Below are positions 63,802-64,000 of a DNA stretch of 64,000 nt, one piece after another. Source of the stretch: Diploptera punctata (lineage: Eukaryota; Arthropoda; Insecta; Blattodea; Blaberidae); the NCBI GenBank assembly GCA_030220185.1, contig JASPKZ010008348.1, positions 1 through 64,000 of the forward strand, in the 5' to 3' direction. The notes below the pieces were generated by a model that saw nothing but the letters and a program-made list of their open reading frames with translations, did not search any database and had not been told where the DNA came from. The translations under genes and the position numbers were made by a program. Each line of letters opens with the position of its first letter. Position 1 is the stretch's first letter.

Positions 63802-64000
63802 GCTGTCATACTCTCTGATTCTAAGGCAGCAATATATGCAATAAATTCACACAAAATGAAGTCAGTCCAAATTAAAGAGTGCTACAAAATGATATAATAA
63901 CTTCAAATACTACAGAAACAAATTCAATTGCAATGGATATCTGCACATTGTGGAATTCCTGGAAATGACATTGCTGATTTTCTTGCCAAAAAAGGCTCCA
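63802..64000 (+). pseudogene. RNase H domain of a LINE (relic, cut by window end)
   Basis: Frame from 63802 reads AVILSDSKAAIYAINS (the LSDS carries the catalytic Asp motif) and later LQWISAHCGIPGNDIADFLA, the usual C-terminal RNase H signature of Jockey/R1/I-type LINEs. Two adjacent TAA stops interrupt it near 63893. It sits in EFR3 intron 8. Confidence 0.75.

Overview
This is a gene-poor, repeat-rich stretch of an insect nuclear genome. Evidence: spliced exons of the insect EFR3 gene (rolling blackout/stambha A), a nuclear copy of insect mitochondrial cox1 that still uses TGA as Trp, eukaryotic tRNA-Pro genes, and dense RTE, Penelope-like, mariner, piggyBac-type and tRNA-SINE repeats. One gene in 64 kb with kilobase introns implies a large genome. 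The RTE C-terminus and repeat style remind me of cockroach/termite (Blattodea) sequence, but that is an inference from memory, not shown here.

Layout. 1-2.5 kb: 3' end of an RNase-H-type LINE, then AATAT and CT-rich simple sequence. 2.6-3.8 kb: a four-deep nest of elements. 3.9 and 9.3 kb: two tRNA-Pro(AGG) genes inside a duplicated segment. 4-14 kb: dispersed repeats, LINE 3' ends and SINEs. 14.4 kb: an internally deleted mariner. 16-27 kb: LINE 3' fragments, SINEs, ATT microsatellites and the cox1 NUMT (24.8 kb). 28.3 kb: an intact 1326-bp DD41D mariner; 36.8 kb: its broken 1324-bp sibling in opposite orientation. 30-33 kb: two copies of a DNA transposon with a relic transposase exon. 39.2-42.4 kb: a nearly intact RTE LINE on the minus strand with target-site duplication. 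43-49 kb: local duplications, LINE fragments and a Penelope-like inverted-repeat element. 50.1-63.0 kb: eight plus-strand exons of EFR3, about 309 codons, phase-consistent at every junction; the gene runs off the right edge.

EFR3 is the only host protein gene I can support. Its family product is a palmitoylated plasma-membrane scaffold for phosphatidylinositol 4-kinase III-alpha. Its introns hold most of the Penelope-like fragments of the window, often as head-to-head inverted pairs, and a 1.3-kb palindrome.

The most interesting signal is a set of hammerhead-ribozyme-like motifs in the Penelope-like terminal repeats (54.06, 45.47/45.87, 62.23/62.63 kb; weaker at 55.8 and 61.7 kb). They share a core, differ in helix II by compensating changes, and have short palindromic helix III, as expected for hammerheads that act as dimers. 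Some lie in the sense direction of EFR3 introns. Boundaries of old repeat fragments are approximate (about 10-30 bp); exon, tRNA, mariner, RTE and nested-insertion boundaries are read base by base.
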